Source: Streptomyces sp. CG4
Lineage (GTDB): Bacteria > Actinomycetota > Actinomycetes > Streptomycetales > Streptomycetaceae
Assembly: GCF_041080655.1 (NCBI RefSeq)
Contig: NZ_CP163525.1
Location: 8,494,001-8,558,000 of the forward strand
Direction: 5' to 3'
Length of the DNA stretch: 64,000 nucleotides
The notes below the pieces were generated by a model. That model was not told the origin of the DNA and ran no database searches. It saw nothing but the letters and a program-made list of their open reading frames with translations. Made by a program: the position numbers and the translations under genes. This document shows positions 15,947 through 24,221 of the stretch, piece by piece; within the stretch, counting starts at the first letter, position 1; each line of letters opens with the position of its first letter.

Positions 15947-16873
15947 TCAGAGCCTGTGGTCGATCGCCTTCTCCTGCATCAGTCCTTCCAGCTCTGTGTC
16001 CGTCAGGGGGTGCAAGGTGTTGAGGAGGTGGTGTAGCCCAGGTTCATCAAGGGTCTGGCTCGTGACCTCGACCTCCGCGTTCCGGTGGCGGCGGGTAAGG
16101 GTGACCTCGCGGGTCCCGTCGGGGAAGTCACGGACCGTGGCCATCTCACCGGCCGCGTCCACCGTGCAGGTCACGCCCTTCTCCCCGGTCTCGGGGCATC
16201 GGGGTGCCGGTGTGAACGGCGAGCGCACCACGAGGCTCACGTACCCCGATTCGTACCCCTCCCGTACGGGGCGGTAGTCGACGGCGAAGGAGGCAGGGCC
16301 GACCTCCGCATGGGACACGTGCATGCCTGGCGGGGCGGTGCCCAGGTACAGCAGCTCCGGATGCTCCCGGTACCGCGCGATTTCCGCCTCGTGGTGACGC
16401 TGCTGCGCCTGCGCCGGGCCGACGAAGCCTCCATAGGCCACCCCGGCCGCCAGCGCGGCCAGCGACCCCAGCCGCACCCACCGGCTCGGCACGAAGAGCG
16501 CCGCGGCCACGGCGTACGGCGCCCCCGTCAGGGCGATTCGGGTGCCGGCGCTCCCCAGGTCGACGCCTCCACCGTAGGCGGTCAGACCTGCCAGTACGCC
16601 GAGCGTGCCGAGGACGAAGACCAGTACTGCCCAGCCCAACCGCTGCGGCGCGGAGCCGCAGAGCGGCACCACGGTCCTCACCGGTAGGCCCGCCACGGTC
16701 AGTAGGCCCACCATCAGCGGCACACCCAACGCGAGGACCGGCACCGTCGCACCGGCACCACCACCCCAGGCCGATACCACCAGCTCGAAGCCGAGCGTCG
16801 GCACCACGGCCGCCGTCATCGCCCAGACCAGGAAGAGATGCAGGGCCGTACGTGTCGCTCTGCCGTTTTTCAT
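15947..16873 (-). CDS. Membrane protein with extracytoplasmic domain, unknown function
   Basis: I start at ATG 16873 (MKNGRATRTALHLFLVWAMT). The first 165 residues form about five membrane helices (for example VPTLGFELVVSAWGG, VPVLALGVPLMVGLLTVAGL, LGWAVLVFVLGTLGVLAGL and AALAAGVAYGGFV). A soluble domain of about 140 residues follows, with a Cys pair (PAPRCPETGEKGVTCTVDA) and beta-rich text (SFAVDYRPVREGYESGYVSL). This resembles Streptomyces sensors or exported regulators, but no family is recognised. It follows glpK on the same strand after 130 bases and is probably a separate unit. Confidence 0.6.
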   Translation of the reverse strand: MKNGRATRTALHLFLVWAMTAAVVPTLGFELVVSAWGGGAGATVPVLALGVPLMVGLLTVAGLPVRTVVPLCGSAPQRLGWAVLVFVLGTLGVLAGLTAYGGGVDLGSAGTRIALTGAPYAVAAALFVPSRWVRLGSLAALAAGVAYGGFVGPAQAQQRHHEAEIARYREHPELLYLGTAPPGMHVSHAEVGPASFAVDYRPVREGYESGYVSLVVRSPFTPAPRCPETGEKGVTCTVDAAGEMATVRDFPDGTREVTLTRRHRNAEVEVTSQTLDEPGLHHLLNTLHPLTDTELEGLMQEKAIDHRL

Positions 16874-17004
16874 GGCGCGGAGCCTGTCAGCCGGCGTCCC
16901 GGCGCACATCGGTACTCGTACTCAGAACAAATCCCGCCGCCGGTCGGGCGGCGGTTTCCGAGCGCGGTTCTGAGCACATCCGCTCAGTGGGCCGGCAGGC
17001 GGTG

Positions 17005-18537
17005 TCACGGCGGGTCCGGGGCGGCGGCGGACCGGGGAGGTCTGGCCCAGCCCAGGGAGCGTTCGACGGCACGCTGCCAGTTGTCATACTCCGCCTCCCG
17101 CAGCTTGGGGTCCATGTCGGGCAGCCACTGGGCGGCACGGTGCCAGTTGCGGTGCAGCACCTCCAGGTCCGGCCAGTAGCCGGCGGCGAGCCCGGCCGCG
17201 TAGGCGGCGCCGAGGGAGACCGTCTCGGCGACCATGGGCCGTACCACGGGCACGTCGAGCACGTCGGCCACGAACTGCATGAGGAGGTTGTCCGCGGTCA
17301 TGCCTCCGTCCACCTTGAGCTGCTGGAGGGGGACCGAGGAATCGGCGTTCATCGCGTCGACGACCTCTCGTGTCTGCCATCCGGTTGCTTCGAGGACCGC
17401 ACGCGCGAGGTGTCCTTTGGTGATGTAGGAGGTGAGGCCGACGATGACCCCGCGCGCGTCGCTGCGCCACCGCGGGGCGAACAGGCCCGAGAAGGCGGGG
17501 ACGATGTAGCAGCCGCCGTTGTCCTCGACGGTCCGGGCGAGGGTCTCGATCTCGGGGGCGCTGCTGATCAGGCCCAGGCGGTCCCGGAACCACTGGACGA
17601 GCGCTCCGGTCACAGCGATCGATCCTTCCAGGGCGTAGGCCGGCCGCTGGTCCCCGATCTTGTAGGCGACGGTGGTGAGGAGTCCGTGCCGGGACCGCAC
17701 GATGTCGCTGCCGGTGTTGAGGAGCAGGAAGCTGCCCGTCCCGTAGGTGCACTTCGCCTCGCCGGGGGAGAAGCAGGTCTGGCCGAAGAGCGCGGCCTGC
17801 TGGTCGCCGAGCGCGGCCGTGATGGCGACGTCCGGCAGCAGCGAGCGGGCGTCGCCGTATGTCTCGGCGGAAGATCGGATCTCGGGCAGCATCGAGCGGG
17901 GCACCTCGAAGAAGGCCAGCAGCTCGTCGTCCCAGGTGAGCGTGCGGATGTTCATCAGCATGGTGCGGCTGGCGTTGGTGGCGTCGGTGATGTGAAGGCC
18001 GCCTTCGGGGCCTCCGGTGAGGTTCCAGATCAGCCAGCTCTCCATGGTTCCGAACAGGACCTCCCCGTCGTCGGCGCGTTGCTGGAGCCCCTTGACGTGG
18101 TCGAACAGCCAGCGGATCCGCAGCGCCGAGAAGTAGGTGGAGGGTGGCAGACCGCACCGTTGCTGGAAGAACTCCTCGCCGGGGTCCCGGGCGAGTTCCT
18201 CCACGAGCCGAGCCGTGCGGGTGTCCTGCCAGACGATCGCCCGGCCGAGGGGGGCGCCGGTGCGCCGGTCCCAGAGCACGGTCGTCTCGCGCTGGTTGGC
18301 CAGACCGATGGCGGTGACCTGTCCCCTGTCGATGTCGGCGATGGACAGGGCCTCCGGCACGACGCGCCGGAGGTTCTGCCAGATCTCGACGGCGTCGTGC
18401 TCGACCCAGCCGGGCTCGGGGAAGTGCTGCTGATGCTCCCTCTGCGCCACCGTGACCAAGCGCCCACGGTGATCGAAGAGAATGCACCGGGTGGAGTTGG
18501 TGCCCTGATCGATGGACATTACATACCGTTCAGCCAT
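17005..18537 (-). CDS. glpK: Glycerol kinase
   Basis: A full-length 510-residue FGGY kinase that phosphorylates glycerol to sn-glycerol 3-phosphate using ATP in the cytoplasm. GlpK hallmarks are SIDQGTNSTRCILFDHRGR at the N-terminus, GLANQRETTVLWDRRTG, IVWQDTRTA, YFSALRIRWL, GDQQAALFGQ, KCTYGTGSFLLLNTG and the C-terminal LKVDGGMTADNLLMQF. It lies 44 bases downstream of an IclR-type regulator resembling GylR and is probably co-transcribed with it. The aquaglyceroporin and glycerol-3-phosphate dehydrogenase genes that accompany glpK in the Streptomyces gyl operon are not here. The C-terminal tail (SAAAPDPP) is slightly extended. Confidence 0.95.
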   Translation of the reverse strand: MAERYVMSIDQGTNSTRCILFDHRGRLVTVAQREHQQHFPEPGWVEHDAVEIWQNLRRVVPEALSIADIDRGQVTAIGLANQRETTVLWDRRTGAPLGRAIVWQDTRTARLVEELARDPGEEFFQQRCGLPPSTYFSALRIRWLFDHVKGLQQRADDGEVLFGTMESWLIWNLTGGPEGGLHITDATNASRTMLMNIRTLTWDDELLAFFEVPRSMLPEIRSSAETYGDARSLLPDVAITAALGDQQAALFGQTCFSPGEAKCTYGTGSFLLLNTGSDIVRSRHGLLTTVAYKIGDQRPAYALEGSIAVTGALVQWFRDRLGLISSAPEIETLARTVEDNGGCYIVPAFSGLFAPRWRSDARGVIVGLTSYITKGHLARAVLEATGWQTREVVDAMNADSSVPLQQLKVDGGMTADNLLMQFVADVLDVPVVRPMVAETVSLGAAYAAGLAAGYWPDLEVLHRNWHRAAQWLPDMDPKLREAEYDNWQRAVERSLGWARPPRSAAAPDPP

Positions 18538-18581
18538 GATCGGGTCTGCCTTCCGACGGGTCGAGGGGCAGGCGGCTTGTT

Positions 18582-19349
18582 CTACCAGCGGGCGGCTCCC
18601 AGGTCCCTGGAGATCGCCCGCGCGGCCTCACGGACCAGGGTGACCAGACTCGGGCGGGGGCGTCCCTGGCTGTCGCAGATCCGCTCGACCGGCCCGGACA
18701 GTCCGATGGCGCCGACGACGAGGCCGCCGTGCCCACGGATCGGCGCGGCGAGCCCGGCCTCGCCCATGCTCATCTCCTGGATCTCGGCGGCCCAGCCGAG
18801 TTCCCGGACCTCGGCGAGCGCTCGGGCGAGCTGTTCGCGATCGGCGAGGGTGTGCCGGGTGTACGCCTCCAGCCCCGGCTGCTTGGCGGGCTCTGTCGTG
18901 GCGGTCCCGTAGGCGAGCAGTACCTTGCCCAGCGAGGAGGCGTGCAGCGGCAGCAGCGACCCCACGTCCAGGGTCTGGAAGGTGTCGTCCGGCCGGAACA
19001 CATGGTGGACGATGAGCACGCTGTCCTCCAGGGGTGTGCCCAGGCGGACCGCCTCTCCGCTGCGGGCCGCGAGGGCATCCGCCCAGTTGAGGGAGCGCGA
19101 GCGCAACTCGTTGACGTCCAGGTAGCTGGTGCCCAGGTGCAAGAGGGCGGCTCCGAGCTGGTATTTCCCGGTCGCCGCGTCCTGCTCCACGAAGTCCACG
19201 TGCTGCAGCGTGCGCAGAATGCCATGGGCGGTGCCCTTGGCCAGTCCGAGTGAGGCGGCGACCTCGCCGAGCCCCAGGCGGCGGGGCCCACCGGCGAGCA
19301 GGCGCAGAATCGCCGCCGCCCGTTCGATCGACTGGACTGGGCCGGCCAT
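18582..19349 (-). CDS. gylR: IclR-family regulator, GylR-like
   Basis: A 255-residue IclR regulator. The winged helix-turn-helix occupies residues about 5-65 (VQSIERAAAILRLLA, then LGEVAASLGLAKGTAHGILR), and the effector-binding domain follows (SLLPLHASSLGKVLLAYG, then GGLVVGAIGLSGPVERI). Sequence and position directly upstream of glpK match GylR, the glycerol-3-phosphate-responsive repressor of the Streptomyces glycerol operon. It probably represses itself and glpK. The symbol rests on the neighbour as much as on sequence. Confidence 0.82.
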   Translation of the reverse strand: MAGPVQSIERAAAILRLLAGGPRRLGLGEVAASLGLAKGTAHGILRTLQHVDFVEQDAATGKYQLGAALLHLGTSYLDVNELRSRSLNWADALAARSGEAVRLGTPLEDSVLIVHHVFRPDDTFQTLDVGSLLPLHASSLGKVLLAYGTATTEPAKQPGLEAYTRHTLADREQLARALAEVRELGWAAEIQEMSMGEAGLAAPIRGHGGLVVGAIGLSGPVERICDSQGRPRPSLVTLVREAARAISRDLGAARW

Positions 19350-19543
19350 GAAGCGAGCCTATTACCGCCACGGACGGTTCGCCGTACGGGCGGGTCCCCT
19401 TCGGGAAGCCGCCGGAAGATCCGCGTTCGGCAATGGCGACCGCCGTTCATTGACCCGCCCGATTTGTCTCCGTAACTTGCTGGGCAGCCGGAATGCGCTG
19501 GGACACAGCGCCAGGCCGGTCGCGCACATCACCGGGAGAGACC

Positions 19544-19960
19544 ATGGCGGCACAGCTCAACACGCTGCTTCGGGCGGCATACGAACACGTGCTTCCGGTG
19601 CCGCCTGTGGCCGGTGCCGTCTCTGCCGTACGCCGAAGTGCGGCGGCGGTCCTCGCCGACTGGAGCGTGTCTCCGGTGATCGTCGAGGACGCACTCCTCG
19701 TCGTGTCCGAGCTGGTCACCAACGCGATCGTGCACGCCCTCCCCCCGGCGATACTGCGGTTGTCCTGGGTGCCCGGCGAAGGCGCCCGCATCGAGGTGAC
19801 CGACGCGGGACCCACGCTCTCGGCGGGTCGGTCCCTTGCCGATATCGACCCGGACGAGCACGGCCGGGGCGAGACGATCGTCCATGCCCTGGCGACCCGC
19901 CACGGCATACACGTCCACGCCGGCGGGGTCACCCGGTGGGCCCATCTCGCGGCGAGCTAG
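19544..19960 (+). CDS. HATPase_c_2 anti-sigma/regulatory ATP-binding protein
   Basis: A 138-residue RsbW/SpoIIAB-type ATPase domain of the kind abundant in Streptomyces. The N box is VVSELVTNAIVHALP, the G1-like box IEVTDAGPTL and a final region DEHGRGETIVHALATRHGI. ATG 19544 follows GGGAGAG. Such proteins phosphorylate anti-sigma antagonists or bind sigma factors. The gene converges with a SpoIIE-type phosphatase and their stops are only 3 bases apart, so the two may act on one partner-switching pathway. Confidence 0.85.
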   Translation: MAAQLNTLLRAAYEHVLPVPPVAGAVSAVRRSAAAVLADWSVSPVIVEDALLVVSELVTNAIVHALPPAILRLSWVPGEGARIEVTDAGPTLSAGRSLADIDPDEHGRGETIVHALATRHGIHVHAGGVTRWAHLAAS

Positions 19961-19963
19961 GAC

Positions 19964-21136
19964 CTAGAAGGCGACCTCCGAGCGGGGCAGCGCGGGAACC
20001 TGACTGTCCGCAGTCTGCTTGCGCAGCAGGAGCAGGGCGGCGTCGTCGTGCAGGCGGCCCCCCACATGCTCCAGCAGCTCGTCATGGAGCGCCCCGAGCG
20101 TCAGGGCCGGGTCGTCGGACGCGTGGCGGGCCACGCCTGCCGCCAGCGGATAGAACTCACGGGCGTGATCGCGGGCCTCGGTGACCCCGTCGGTGTAGAG
20201 CAGCAGCTGGTCTCCCACGGTGAAGGGCAGATACTGGAGGCGGGGAGCCTGTCCGGTGAGGGCGCGCAGCCCGAGTGGCGGGGCCGGCTGAGCGGACTCC
20301 ACCGCCGTGACGTCACCCGAGGCGGATATCAGCAGCGGAGGGGCGTGTCCGCAGTTCACGACCTCCAGGTTCCCCGACCGGGAACATCCGGCGACCACCG
20401 CGGTGACGAAGTCGTCCGGGCCGAGGTTGCGGGCCAGACTCCGCTCGATCCTGCCGACGACGTCGAGCAGGTCGGGCTCGTCATAGGCGGCCTCGCGGAA
20501 CACCCCGAGTACGAGTGCGGCAGTCCCCACGGCGGGCAGCCCTTTGCCCCGCACATCACCGACGATCAGCCTGACTCCGTGCGGGGTGGGCACCAGGGCG
20601 TAGAGGTCCCCGCCGATCCGGGCCTCGGCTGCCGCGGCACTGTAGCGCACGGCCACCTGGAACGGACCGACGGTCTGCGGGACCGGCTGGAGCAGCGCGT
20701 GCTGGGCGGCCTCGGCGACCGAGCGGACGGCCGCGAGTACCCGTTCCCGACGGCCACGCAGCGCGCTGGCCAGGCTGCTGGACGCGGTGACGGCCAGGAG
20801 GGCGGACAGTACGGCCGCCAGCTCACCGGTCGGAACCCCGTGCTCATGGCCCAGCGTCGCGCCCAGCGCCGCGGCGAGGAGTCCTGTGCTCAGCACGCCG
20901 CGCGGCCCGTTGGTGGCGGCGGCCAGCGCGGGGCCGGCCGCCAGCAGCGGGAGCCAGATCCCTCCAGCGACGTCGACGAACGTGACGATGGCGAGGACCA
21001 GTACGGGCAGCGCGCACCTGGTGGGGGCCAGCTGCCCGTCGGCGCATCGGCGGAGCGAGTCCCGGACACCGGCCACTCGGTTCCTGAACGGTCGCATCGA
21101 CGTGTGGTCGCCGCCATGGTGTCGGGCCTGGCTCAT
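19964..21136 (-). CDS. Membrane-bound PP2C/SpoIIE family protein phosphatase
   Basis: A 390-residue protein starting at ATG 21136 (MSQARHHGGDHTSMRPFRNR). Three or four N-terminal membrane helices lie between residues about 40 and 115 (ALPVLVLAIVTFVDVAGGIW, then GELAAVLSALLAVTASSSLA). A short helical linker leads to a SpoIIE-type phosphatase domain with metal-binding acidic residues in IGGDLYALV, IVGDVRGKGLPA, LLYTDGVTEARD and LHDDAALLLL. Such enzymes dephosphorylate anti-anti-sigma proteins. The paired HATPase gene on the opposite strand is the natural counterpart. Confidence 0.88.
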   Translation of the reverse strand: MSQARHHGGDHTSMRPFRNRVAGVRDSLRRCADGQLAPTRCALPVLVLAIVTFVDVAGGIWLPLLAAGPALAAATNGPRGVLSTGLLAAALGATLGHEHGVPTGELAAVLSALLAVTASSSLASALRGRRERVLAAVRSVAEAAQHALLQPVPQTVGPFQVAVRYSAAAAEARIGGDLYALVPTPHGVRLIVGDVRGKGLPAVGTAALVLGVFREAAYDEPDLLDVVGRIERSLARNLGPDDFVTAVVAGCSRSGNLEVVNCGHAPPLLISASGDVTAVESAQPAPPLGLRALTGQAPRLQYLPFTVGDQLLLYTDGVTEARDHAREFYPLAAGVARHASDDPALTLGALHDELLEHVGGRLHDDAALLLLRKQTADSQVPALPRSEVAF

Positions 21137-21234
21137 GGTTCGTCCGCTGTCCTCGCCGCTATGGGGTGTAAACCCGGAATGTCCCTTTCGGTAAGGAAAC
21201 GGGCTGGGCGTGGGCAGCCACAAGGAGCGGAATT

Positions 21235-21993
21235 TCAGATAGTGAGCGAGAGACTCCTGGTCACCCGGCTCGCGATCGAGAGGAGACTTGCCCGGATCTC
21301 CTGCAGCCGGGCCTGCCGTTCCATCGGCAACGAGACACCGAGCGCGCCGAGGGTGTCTCCGCGGTACACGGGCACGGCGACGCACACCGTGCCGAGCGCG
21401 TACTCCTCCAGATCCGTGACCGCGGGTGCCAAGGGGGCCGCGTCGATCCTGCGCAGCAGCTCCGGAACACTGGTGATGGTCTTCGGCGTGAGATCGGCGA
21501 GGTGGTGCCTGGACAGATAGTCCCGGCGAGCCTCCTCGTCCAGCTCGCGCAGCGCGCACTTGCCCAGGGCGGTGGCATGACCGGCGTCCTCGAACCCCAC
21601 CCACAGATCGACCCGCGGTGTACGGGGGCTGTCGACGATCTCGGCGACCCGGATCTCACCGTCCTCGTAGAACGTGAGGTAGACGGCGGTGGACAGCTCG
21701 TCCCGCAGAGCGGCGAGCGCTGGGCGGACGCGGCTGAGGAGGGTCTGCGGGCGGCCCGCCGAGTGCAGGGAATCCAGTTTGTCGCCCAGGACGAAGCCGC
21801 CGTCGGGCAACTTCCTGACGTATCCGTCGTGCGCCAGTGTGCGCAGCAGGTGATAGGCGGTGGCCAGGGGCAGCTCTGTCTGCCGTGCCAGCTGTTTGGC
21901 CGGCGCGCCGTTCTCGTGCGCGCTCACCGCCTCCAGCAACCGGAAGGCCCGCTGTACGGACGTGATGAGCGTGGGGCCGTCCTGAGCGCCCAT
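21235..21993 (-). CDS. IclR-family transcriptional regulator
   Basis: A 252-residue IclR protein. The N-terminal winged helix-turn-helix (SVQRAFRLLEAVSAHENGA, then LARQTELPLATAYHLLRTLA) is followed by a full effector domain (ELSTAVYLTFYEDGEIRVAE, GFEDAGHATALGKCALRELD, AVPVYRGDTLGALGVSLPM). It is transcribed away from the Tat-exported FAD oxidoreductase at 22291 with about 300 bases between them and is a candidate regulator of that gene. The inverted repeat GCGCT...AGCGC at 22249-22270 just before the oxidoreductase start could be an operator. Confidence 0.85.
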   Translation of the reverse strand: MGAQDGPTLITSVQRAFRLLEAVSAHENGAPAKQLARQTELPLATAYHLLRTLAHDGYVRKLPDGGFVLGDKLDSLHSAGRPQTLLSRVRPALAALRDELSTAVYLTFYEDGEIRVAEIVDSPRTPRVDLWVGFEDAGHATALGKCALRELDEEARRDYLSRHHLADLTPKTITSVPELLRRIDAAPLAPAVTDLEEYALGTVCVAVPVYRGDTLGALGVSLPMERQARLQEIRASLLSIASRVTRSLSLTI

Positions 21994-22106
21994 AGGACCA
22001 GACTGCGCCGGCCGCCTGGCGCGGGCAAGGCGGGGGTCACCGTGCGGGGAGGGGTGACGAGCGGACAGCCGGGCTCAGAGCGCCTCGGCTCTACCGCGCT
22101 CAGCGT

Positions 22107-22202
22107 TCACCGTTGCGTGGGACGCCCGGAACAGCCGAGGTGCTCGGGTGCGAGCCTCGGATGCGAGTCGACGGGCCGGGCTTGCGCGTACACGCTCGGC
22201 AT
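22107..22202 (-). CDS. Small ORF of 31 residues
   Basis: ATG 22202 is preceded by ACAAGGAGACAGCG, an excellent ribosome site. The 31-codon frame (begins MPSVYAQARPVDSHPR, ends CSGRPTQR) stops at 22107. It lies in the divergent region between the IclR gene and the FAD oxidoreductase, on the minus strand. It could be a short translated leader, a microprotein, or the 5' end of a decayed gene. No family is recognised. Confidence 0.35.
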   Translation of the reverse strand: MPSVYAQARPVDSHPRLAPEHLGCSGRPTQR

Positions 22203-22290
22203 CGCTGTCTCCTTGTGTTTGTGAGGATGCTGTAGGTGACAGGACATTGCGCTTCCGGCTTCCGGAGCGCCTCCCTACCCTCCGGTTCTC

Positions 22291-24126
22291 ATGACAACAG
22301 AACACTCGCAGCAGTCCCAGGGGCACAACGGACACAGCCGCAGACACTTCCTGACGGCGACCGGGAGAGCGGTCGCCGGGGTCGTCGGCGGGGGAGCGGT
22401 CGGCGCCCTGGGGGCTGCCGGCAGCGCGGCGGCGGCCTCCTCCGGCAAGCGCGTCGCCGTCCTCGGCGGCGGAGTCTCCGGCCTCAGCGCCGCCCAGGAA
22501 CTCGCCGAACGCGGCTACGAGGTCACGGTCTACGAGTACTACGACGCCCTCGGCGGCAAGGCCCGCTCGATGGACGTCCCCGGGACCGGAACGGGCGGCC
22601 GCAAGCCACTTCCCGGCGAGCACGGCTTCCGCTTCTTTCCCGGCTTCTACCGGAATCTGCCGGACACCATGCGCCGCATCCCCTTCCCCGGCAACGCGAA
22701 CGGCGTCCACGGGAACCTCCGCAGCGGTACGGAGGCGTTGTTCGCGCGCGGCTCGGGCCGTCCGGACCTGCACTTCCCGCTCCGCCGGGTCACCACCCCG
22801 CCCGCCCCCGGCGACCTCACCCCGTCCTGGATCCGCGACCAGATCCTGTTGGTGCTGGACCTCGCCACTCACCTGCCCGCCCACGAGGCCGGCTACTTCG
22901 CCGACCGCCTCCTGGTCCACCTCACCAGTTGCGACGCCCGCCGCGAGGACCAGTGGGAGAAGGTCGCATGGTGGGACTTCATCCGGGCCGGCGAGATGAG
23001 TCGCGAGTACCAGGTGCTCCTCGGCATCGGCCAGACCCGCAACCTCGTCGCCACCCGCGCCGAGATCGCCTCCACCCGCACCGTCGGCCGCGTCATCATC
23101 GAGGCCCTCCTCCTGTGGGGCCTCCTCGGCCGCGGCACGGACGGCGACGCGGACATCGACCGGGTACTGAACGCCCCGACCAGCGAGGCGTGGATCGACC
23201 CCTGGGAGACGCATCTGCGCTCCCTGGGCGTCGAGTTCGTCCTCGGCACCGAGGTCCGGGAGGTGGTGTACGACGCCGGCCGGGTCACCGGCGTACGGGT
23301 GGCGGCGCGCGACGGCAGCCGGCAGCGCACCATCACCGCCGACCACTACGTCTCCGCCCTCCCGGTCGAGCACGCGCGCGTGACCTGGGGCCCGGCGCTG
23401 CGCGCCGCCGACCCGCAGCTCGGGCGGTGCGACGCGTTGAAGACGGACTGGATGACCGGCGTGATGTTCTACCTGCGCACACCCACCCCCGTCGTGCACG
23501 GCCACATCAACTGCCTCGACTCACCGTGGGCGGTCACCGGAATCGGCCAGACGCAGTTCTGGGACGTGCGGGACTTTTCGCGCGACTATGGGGACGGGCA
23601 GGCCCACGAGTGCCTGTCCACGATCATCTCCGAGTGGGACAAGCCCGGCATCCTGTACGGCAAGACGGCCCGTGAGTGCACCAAGGACGAGATCGTCGCC
23701 GAACTGTGGGCCCAGCTGAAGGACGGGCTGAACGACTCCGGCAAGACGACGCTCAGGGACGAGGACCGGCTCGGCTGGTTCATGGACCCGGCGGTGACGG
23801 GCCTCGGCGGCCCCGACCCGCAGAACCGCGAACAACTCCTCATCCACCCCACCGGCACCCTCTACCACCGCCCGTCGGCAAGGACAGCGGTGCCGAACTT
23901 CTTCCTCGCGGGCGACTACGTCCGTACGGACGTGGACCTGGCGACCATGGAGGGCGCCAACGAGTCCGCGCGACGCGCCGTCAACGCACTCCTGGACGCG
24001 GACGATTCGGCCGCCGAGCGGTGTCACATCTGGGAGTTGTTCCGGCCGCCGGAGATGGAGCCCCTGAAGCGGGTCGACGAGATGCGCTATCGACTGGGGC
24101 TGCCCAACACCTTCGACCTGGGGTGA
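22291..24126 (+). CDS. Tat-exported FAD-dependent oxidoreductase, hydroxysqualene dehydroxylase/phytoene desaturase-like
   Basis: A 611-residue flavin amine oxidase-type enzyme. A twin-arginine signal (SRRHFLTATG, residues 16-25, then a hydrophobic Ala/Gly stretch to about 48) indicates folded export. The FAD-binding loop follows (RVAVLGGGVSGLSAAQELAE) with a typical glycine-rich extension (YDALGGKARSMDV). The C-terminus carries the second FAD motif (NFFLAGDYVRTDVDLATMEG). Members of this group act on isoprenoids or other hydrophobic substrates; the substrate here is unknown. A -10-like TACCCT (22275-22280) lies 10 bases before the ATG and no ribosome site is present, so the transcript may be nearly leaderless. 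Confidence 0.85.
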   Translation: MTTEHSQQSQGHNGHSRRHFLTATGRAVAGVVGGGAVGALGAAGSAAAASSGKRVAVLGGGVSGLSAAQELAERGYEVTVYEYYDALGGKARSMDVPGTGTGGRKPLPGEHGFRFFPGFYRNLPDTMRRIPFPGNANGVHGNLRSGTEALFARGSGRPDLHFPLRRVTTPPAPGDLTPSWIRDQILLVLDLATHLPAHEAGYFADRLLVHLTSCDARREDQWEKVAWWDFIRAGEMSREYQVLLGIGQTRNLVATRAEIASTRTVGRVIIEALLLWGLLGRGTDGDADIDRVLNAPTSEAWIDPWETHLRSLGVEFVLGTEVREVVYDAGRVTGVRVAARDGSRQRTITADHYVSALPVEHARVTWGPALRAADPQLGRCDALKTDWMTGVMFYLRTPTPVVHGHINCLDSPWAVTGIGQTQFWDVRDFSRDYGDGQAHECLSTIISEWDKPGILYGKTARECTKDEIVAELWAQLKDGLNDSGKTTLRDEDRLGWFMDPAVTGLGGPDPQNREQLLIHPTGTLYHRPSARTAVPNFFLAGDYVRTDVDLATMEGANESARRAVNALLDADDSAAERCHIWELFRPPEMEPLKRVDEMRYRLGLPNTFDLG

Positions 24127-24221
24127 AGGGCCGCAGCCGCTCGCGACAGCAGTTCTCAAAGGATCCTGAAGTGGCCGGTTATGGGCCTGCGCCGGCCTGG
24201 GCAGCCATAGGGTGCCGGACC

